DNA of 5,613 nucleotides, from assembly GCA_003486795.1 (NCBI GenBank), contig DNFX01000103.1:1-5613 (forward strand), given 5' to 3'. This document shows, piece after piece, positions 1-5,613 of the stretch (the stretch's first letter is position 1; each line of letters starts with the position of its first letter). The notes under the pieces were generated by a model, which ran no database searches, was not told where the DNA came from, and saw only the letters and a program-made list of their open reading frames with translations. The position numbers were made by a program, and so were the translations under genes. This DNA comes from Actinomycetota bacterium (GTDB lineage: Bacteria > Actinomycetota > Humimicrobiia > Humimicrobiales > Humimicrobiaceae).

Positions 1-127
1 ATTTTCATCATAGTGATATAATTATTATTTTAAAAAAATAGTTTTATAAATAAATATGTCCGGCTCTGGTTAAAAGATATTTATACAGGTGATTTATTTT
101 GAGGTTCTGTATCCGGATATTTTGAAG

Positions 128-133
128 AAGGAG
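128..133 (+). promoter_or_regulatory. Shine-Dalgarno site of atpB
   Basis: AAGGAG lies eight bases before a TTG codon at 142. This is a full-strength ribosome binding site at ideal spacing and it decides the TTG start, since no ATG or GTG is in frame between the upstream in-frame TGA at 100-102 and codon 142. It is the only strong Shine-Dalgarno in the window. The leader before it (1-127) is AT-rich. TATAAT at 17-22 could be a -10 box, but its -35 region would fall outside the window. No gene can be supported in 1-141. Confidence 0.8.
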
Positions 134-141
134 ATAAGGTT

Positions 142-1677
<1,536 letters not shown>

Positions 1678-1678
1678 G

Positions 1679-1700
1679 TTTAATAAATACTTTTATTAAA
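1679..1700 (+). repeat. A/T-only inverted repeat after atpC
   Basis: TTTAATAAA (1679-1687) and TTTATTAAA (1692-1700) are perfect 9-base complements around a 4-base loop, beginning two bases after the atpC stop codon. The position suits a transcript end, but the stem has no G-C pair and no T-run follows, so it would be a poor intrinsic terminator. In a spacer that is about 95% A+T such a repeat can also occur by chance. It is reported as a visible structure only. Confidence 0.4.
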
Positions 1701-1713
1701 TTATTTATTAATA

Positions 1714-1719
1714 TATAAT
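1714..1719 (+). promoter_or_regulatory. Possible -10 element for the c-di-GMP gene
   Basis: A perfect TATAAT lies 33 bases before the start codon of the signalling gene at 1753. No TTGACA-like -35 is seen at the expected distance, and the spacer is so AT-rich (only 4 G/C in 1678-1752) that the match has little weight. A promoter somewhere in this spacer is reasonable because the gene is functionally unrelated to the ATP synthase genes before it. Confidence 0.3.
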
Positions 1720-1752
1720 AATTCTTATCTAATAATATTAATATTTAATTTA

Positions 1753-4239
1753 ATGAAAAGTATTAAGAAATTAATTAATATCAGAATTATATTTATTATT
1801 ATATTTATTGCCTTTCTTATTATAAGCAGTTTCTACATATATGTTGAATGGTCAGGCTATAAAGAAACAACTGAAAATCATGTAATCAGCCTTGCTGAAT
1901 CTGCCTTAGCTTTCCTGCAGACAGATCTCATAAAAAAACTTGATGTAAATTCCAGTGATATTGAAAAACCGGAATACATACAATTAAAAAACAGCATAAA
2001 ATCGTTTAAAGAAACAAATGAAGGTGTTAACTTTGCATATTTATATACATTAATAAACGGGAAAATATTTTTTATGGTAGATTCTGAAGACGCCGGAACG
2101 GAAGGATATTCTCCTCCCGGACAATACTACCCTGAAGCTACCGAGGAAGTCAGAGCACCCTTTACTGAGAAAAAAAATACCATAGCAGGTCCGACATTTG
2201 ACAAATGGGGAAGCTGGATAAATGTTTTTATCCCTGTTATAGATCCACATACACAGGAAGTTATTGCAGTTTTCGGTGTTGATTATTCTGCCAGTATATG
2301 GAGCAGGGAGATTATCAGGCATGTTACCCATTCCGTTATAGTTGTTACAAGCATATTTTCTTTACTATTAGCTCTGTATTTTATTATTTTAAAAAATCAG
2401 ACACTTAGTTCCGTAAGTAAAAAACTTCATGACAGCGAAAATCTTTTCAGAACGATTTTCGAGCAGGCTCCGATCGGTATAGCTGTTGTCAACAATTTTA
2501 ATTTTATGTCTATGATTAATAATGAACTTGAAAAAATACTCGGCAGAAAGAGAGAAGAGATAATTTCTCTTGACTGGAAGGATATTACACATCCTGAAGA
2601 TCTGGATGAAGATCTGAAATTATTTAAAAAATTCAAATCGGGAGAAATTGCAGGTTATTCAATGGAAAAGCGTTTCTTAAAACCAGATGGCTCAAGTATC
2701 TGGGTTGAAATGATAATAGCCAGGCTTGATCTGACCGGCAGGGAAAACCAGAATCATTTATGTATTTTGCAGGATATAAATGACAAGAAAAAGACCCTGG
2801 ATATATTAAAAGAAAGCGAAAGAAGCAAATCAGTTCTTATTTCTAATCTGCCCGGCATAGCATACAGATGCAGATATGACAGAGACTGGACAATGATATT
2901 TGTATCTGACGGGTGTTTTAAACTTACAGGATACAAAGCAGAAGATCTCATAAATAACAATAAACTTTCATATAATCAGCTGATAGCCAGTGAATATACG
3001 GATATTATCTGGAAAGAATGGGAACGCGTTATTGCATTAAAAATTCCTTTCCAGTTTGAATATGAAATAATTACTGCTTCAGGGGAAAGAAAATGGGTAT
3101 GGGAAATGGGGCAGGGCATTTATGATGACAGCGGCAATGTTGAAGCTCTGGAAGGAATAATAATAGATATAAACGATTCAAAAAAACGTCAGCTCCAGAT
3201 AGAATTCATGAACGAACACGATTTTATGACGGGCTTATATAACAGAAGATATTACGAAGAAGCGAAAGTCAGACTTGGCAGAGAAGAATATCTTCCGCTA
3301 TCCATAATTCTTATAGATATAAATGGTGTCCGGCTGATTAATGATGCTCTGGGATATTTTGAAGGAGACTATATCATAAACGAAACAGGAAAAATCCTGA
3401 AAAGCTGTCTCCGTGAAAATGATGTACTTGCAAGAATCGGAGGCGATGAATTTGGAATAATCCTACCTGGAACAGATCGTGAAAATGCATGTCTGCTGCT
3501 TCATAAGATAGAAGAAAAAGTTCAGCAATATAATCTTAAAATAAAGGAAAAAGCAAGATATATCAGCATTGCCCTGGGATACGGGACAATAAATTCAGCC
3601 GGGGGCAGTGTAAAAGATGCCGAGAAAGAGGCAGAAGAGTTTATGAACAAACGGAAACTTCTTGAAAGAAAAAGCTATCATCATACAATACTCTCTTCAA
3701 TAATGGAAACAATGTATGCAAGAAGCCAGGAAACAGAACAGCATGCTGAACGTCTTGCCTATATTTCCAGACTGATAGGCGAAAAAATGAAATTGCCTCA
3801 GAAGATTATGGATGATCTCCAGCTTTTTTCAATGCTGCATGATATAGGCAAAGTTGCAATAGATGAGAAAATACTGAACAAACCCGGGAAATTAACAGAA
3901 GAAGAGTGGGATATAATGAGAAAACATTCGGAGGTCGGTTACAGAATTGCCATGGCTTCACCTGAACTTGAGTCTGTTGCTGAATATATTCTTTATCATC
4001 ACGAGCGCTGGGACGGGACCGGGTATCCCAGTGGCCTGAAAGGTGAAGAGATACCACTGCTTTCAAGAATACTTGCTTTTGCAGATGCCTATGACGCAAT
4101 GACTGTTGACAGGATTTACAGAAAAGCACTGACAAAAGAGGCAGCATTGGAAGAGATAAAAAGAAATGTCGGAACCCAGTTTGATCCCAATATATTTAAA
4201 ATTTTTACTGAGATAATTCAGGACCTTGATTTTAAATAA
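1753..4239 (+). CDS. Membrane sensor with PAS, GGDEF and HD-GYP domains
   Basis: This predicted 828-residue c-di-GMP turnover protein is anchored in the inner membrane. Membrane segments at about 11-31 and 193-213 flank an external domain of about 160 residues. The FGVDY (174-178) and GSW...IPVID pattern (153-164) resembles Cache ligand-binding domains. Inside the cell follow PAS 1 (about 229-345), PAS 2 (about 357-476), GGDEF (about 489-640), a charged helical linker and HD-GYP (about 650-828). The GGDEF domain has an intact GGDEF at 563-567, an RxxD inhibitory site at 554-557, and DINGVRLIND at 522-531, where the usual DxDxFKxIND is varied. HD-GYP keeps H664, HDIGK (696-700), H725, HH (749-750), GYP (757-759) and FADAYD (776-781), the expected metal and substrate ligands. 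It may therefore make and break c-di-GMP, with the sensor and PAS input setting the balance; which activity dominates cannot be read from sequence. The ATG is the only plausible start: it has no Shine-Dalgarno, but it begins a normal membrane anchor, and the next Met is residue 108. The ligand is unknown. Confidence 0.92.
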   Translation: MKSIKKLINIRIIFIIIFIAFLIISSFYIYVEWSGYKETTENHVISLAESALAFLQTDLIKKLDVNSSDIEKPEYIQLKNSIKSFKETNEGVNFAYLYTLINGKIFFMVDSEDAGTEGYSPPGQYYPEATEEVRAPFTEKKNTIAGPTFDKWGSWINVFIPVIDPHTQEVIAVFGVDYSASIWSREIIRHVTHSVIVVTSIFSLLLALYFIILKNQTLSSVSKKLHDSENLFRTIFEQAPIGIAVVNNFNFMSMINNELEKILGRKREEIISLDWKDITHPEDLDEDLKLFKKFKSGEIAGYSMEKRFLKPDGSSIWVEMIIARLDLTGRENQNHLCILQDINDKKKTLDILKESERSKSVLISNLPGIAYRCRYDRDWTMIFVSDGCFKLTGYKAEDLINNNKLSYNQLIASEYTDIIWKEWERVIALKIPFQFEYEIITASGERKWVWEMGQGIYDDSGNVEALEGIIIDINDSKKRQLQIEFMNEHDFMTGLYNRRYYEEAKVRLGREEYLPLSIILIDINGVRLINDALGYFEGDYIINETGKILKSCLRENDVLARIGGDEFGIILPGTDRENACLLLHKIEEKVQQYNLKIKEKARYISIALGYGTINSAGGSVKDAEKEAEEFMNKRKLLERKSYHHTILSSIMETMYARSQETEQHAERLAYISRLIGEKMKLPQKIMDDLQLFSMLHDIGKVAIDEKILNKPGKLTEEEWDIMRKHSEVGYRIAMASPELESVAEYILYHHERWDGTGYPSGLKGEEIPLLSRILAFADAYDAMTVDRIYRKALTKEAALEEIKRNVGTQFDPNIFKIFTEIIQDLDFK

Positions 4240-4267
4240 GGTTTCATAATAATTTTAATGAAAAATT

Positions 4268-4296
4268 AAAGTGCCCAAAGTGCCTGCACCTTTTTT
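4268..4296 (+). terminator. Weak terminator-like element after the c-di-GMP gene
   Basis: A tandem 9-base repeat, AAAGTGCCC then AAAGTGCCT (4268-4285), runs into GCACC and six T residues (4291-4296). The second copy can fold as GTGC/GCAC with flanking AAA/TTT and one bulged C, ending in the T-run; the first copy could pair with the same GCAC using a larger loop. The stem is short and the loop tight, so this is a marginal intrinsic terminator. Its position, 28 bases after the stop codon and before the likely murA promoter, is right for one. Confidence 0.4.
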
Positions 4297-4324
4297 ATGC
4301 TTTATTTTTATAAATCAATTATTT

Positions 4325-4333
4325 TGTTATAAT
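4325..4333 (+). promoter_or_regulatory. Extended -10 promoter element for murA
   Basis: TGTTATAAT is an exact extended -10 match (TGnTATAAT) for the housekeeping sigma factor, a form that tolerates a poor -35, and no good -35 is seen 16-18 bases upstream. Transcription would begin near 4340, giving a leader of about 35 bases. With the terminator-like hairpin before it, this suggests murA is its own transcription unit. The sequence is AT-rich, so some risk of a chance match remains. Confidence 0.5.
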
Positions 4334-4374
4334 CAAATCTTAAAATTTTACAAAGGTAATTTCGGTCTGTTTAA

Positions 4375-5613
4375 ATGAAATATATAATCAAAGGCGGAAA
4401 CAGGCTTTCCGGAAAAGTAAGGGTAAGCGGTGCAAAAAATTCGGCATTAAAAATAATGGCAGCTTCAATAATGTCGAATGGGAAAACCATACTGAAAAAT
4501 GTACCGATTATTGACGACGTACTGACAATGGCGGAAGTCCTTGAACTTCTCGGAGCAAAGGTAAGTCTGGATAAAACATGCAACTGCATCGAAATAAATC
4601 CGGATAACATAAAAAGCTTTGAAGCCCCGTATGAACTTGTAAGGAAAATGAGAGCCTCAATCCTTGTGGCTGGACCTCTTCTCTCAAGATTCGGAGAAGT
4701 AAAAGTCGCAATTCCGGGAGGATGCAATATCGGTTCAAGACAGATAGATATGCATCTTAAAGGTTTTGAGCAGATGGGAGCAGATAACATCATAGAACAC
4801 GGATATGTTAATATTAAAGCAGATAATTCTCAGATAAAAGGACAGAAGAAAAGATTAAAAGGGGCAGCCATAAATCTTGATTTTCCATCAAGAGGAGCAA
4901 CGGAAAATATTCTGATGGCTGCTTCTCTTGCATCAGGAACAACTACTATCCATAATGCTGCCAAGGAACCTGAAACAAGCGATCTGGCAAGATATCTTAT
5001 AAAGTGCGGTGCAGATATCAGTGGTGTTGACAGTGACAGTCTTGTTATAAAAGGGGTCGATGCACTTAAAGGATGCGAATATGAGATAATGCCTGACAGC
5101 ATTGAAGCCGGTACCTTTATCGTTGCTGCAGCGCTGTGCGGAAGAAAAGTTGAAATCCTTGACGCTGTATGGGACAATATGGGTATTTTCTGCAACAAAC
5201 TTGCAGAAGCCGGAGTAAATATAACAAATGCAGACAACAAAGCGGTCATAGTTAAAAAAACGAGGGCAGTATTTAAAAATGTCCATATATCCACACTTCC
5301 GTTTCCTGGTTTTCCCACCGATCTTCAGCCTATTATTTCAGTATTTCTTGCTCTTGTTCCGGGTGTGTCGGTAATCACCGAGAACGTTTTTGAAAACAGG
5401 TTCATGTATGTGGATGAGCTTAATAGAATGGGAGCTAATATAAAAATCGATGGCCATCATGCAGTCGTAACAGGTGTGCCAAAACTATCAGGTGCTCCGG
5501 TAAGCGCCACAGATCTGAGAGCCGGGGCTGCTCTTGTACTTGCCGGGCTGGTTGCAGAGGGTATTACTGAAATAAGCGATATACACCATATAATGCGCGG
5601 ATATGACAATTTT
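4375..5613 (+). CDS. murA: UDP-N-acetylglucosamine 1-carboxyvinyltransferase, 3' end outside window
   Basis: This enzyme transfers enolpyruvate from PEP to UDP-GlcNAc, the first committed step of peptidoglycan synthesis in the cytoplasm, and is the target of fosfomycin. 413 codons are present without a stop, against about 419 in E. coli, so only the last few residues are missing. Seen are the SGAKN start block with Lys21-Asn22, MRAS (92-95), the catalytic loop PGGCNIG with Cys117 (Cys gives fosfomycin sensitivity, Asp would give resistance), GATENILMA (174-182), IEAGTF (243-248), PGFPTDLQ with Asp316, FENRF (339-343), DLRAGAALVLAG (380-391) and RGY (408-410). Several usually conserved positions differ: RQID instead of RPxD (122-125), SRG instead of SVG (172-174), PDS instead of PDR (240-242) and HIMRGY instead of HIDRGY. 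The start is fixed by TAA directly upstream in frame (4372-4374). The only purine-rich element, AAAGG at 4352-4356, is 18 bases away and too distant for a normal ribosome binding site. Confidence 0.93.
   Translation, partial: MKYIIKGGNRLSGKVRVSGAKNSALKIMAASIMSNGKTILKNVPIIDDVLTMAEVLELLGAKVSLDKTCNCIEINPDNIKSFEAPYELVRKMRASILVAGPLLSRFGEVKVAIPGGCNIGSRQIDMHLKGFEQMGADNIIEHGYVNIKADNSQIKGQKKRLKGAAINLDFPSRGATENILMAASLASGTTTIHNAAKEPETSDLARYLIKCGADISGVDSDSLVIKGVDALKGCEYEIMPDSIEAGTFIVAAALCGRKVEILDAVWDNMGIFCNKLAEAGVNITNADNKAVIVKKTRAVFKNVHISTLPFPGFPTDLQPIISVFLALVPGVSVITENVFENRFMYVDELNRMGANIKIDGHHAVVTGVPKLSGAPVSATDLRAGAALVLAGLVAEGITEISDIHHIMRGYDNF

Noticed and set aside
1..39. 3' end of an upstream gene such as atpI
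   Set aside because: One frame gives a short hydrophobic tail ending at 19-21 and another ends at 37-39, but six to twelve residues in AT-rich DNA are not enough to claim a gene.
3806..4147. Minus-strand open frame opposite the HD-GYP domain
   Set aside because: It is a shadow of the strongly conserved HD-GYP coding sequence, and its translation has no family features.
4242..4263. Inverted repeat TTTCAT / ATGAAA just after the signalling gene
   Set aside because: Only six bases with a ten-base loop and no T-run; expected by chance in DNA of this composition.
4371..5318. Minus-strand open frames of 140 and 162 codons opposite murA
   Set aside because: They lie wholly antisense to a clearly conserved enzyme, show no recognisable domain, and have low-complexity Ser/Leu/Pro-rich translations typical of the complement of coding sequence.

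Overview
The window is a low-GC bacterial chromosome segment read entirely on the + strand. It carries the remains of an F-type ATP synthase operon, a large membrane-anchored cyclic-di-GMP signalling protein, and murA running off the right edge. No tRNA, rRNA, CRISPR array, insertion sequence or phage gene was found. Heavy use of ATA (Ile) and AGA (Arg) codons, very AT-rich spacers and the family variants point to an anaerobic or host-associated, AT-biased lineage. The atpC-to-murA neighbourhood is familiar from Firmicutes, and an Elusimicrobiota-like bacterium is also conceivable. The sequence alone does not settle the taxon.

Left part (1-1677): after an AT-rich leader and a strong AAGGAG ribosome binding site, atpB (F0 subunit a) starts at a TTG codon. 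It reads as a good family member for about 112-118 residues. At about 492-498 the sequence switches, with a change of frame, into the middle of atpD (F1 subunit beta), just after the point where its P-loop would lie. The rest of atpD is intact and overlaps a complete atpC (epsilon). Everything that normally lies between (the rest of atpB, atpE, atpF, atpH, atpA, atpG and the first ~190 codons of atpD, roughly 4.5 kb by E. coli sizes) is missing. This is either a recent, clean deletion that destroyed the operon or an assembly collapse, and it is the most striking feature of the window.

Middle (1678-4239): a 75-bp spacer that is about 95% A+T leads into an 828-residue protein with two membrane segments, a Cache-like external sensor, two PAS domains, a GGDEF domain and an HD-GYP domain. 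Both output domains keep their signature motifs, so the protein could in principle make and degrade c-di-GMP.

Right part (4240-5613): a 135-bp spacer with a weak terminator-like hairpin and a perfect extended -10 element precedes murA, the first committed enzyme of peptidoglycan synthesis, which is cut by the window end about 5-15 residues short of its usual C-terminus. MurA keeps its catalytic cysteine and other key residues but differs at several normally conserved positions. The three units are probably transcribed separately; nothing in the sequence shows a shared pathway among them. I see no convincing new multi-gene system here. The value lies in the collapsed ATP synthase locus and the signalling gene placed between it and murA.
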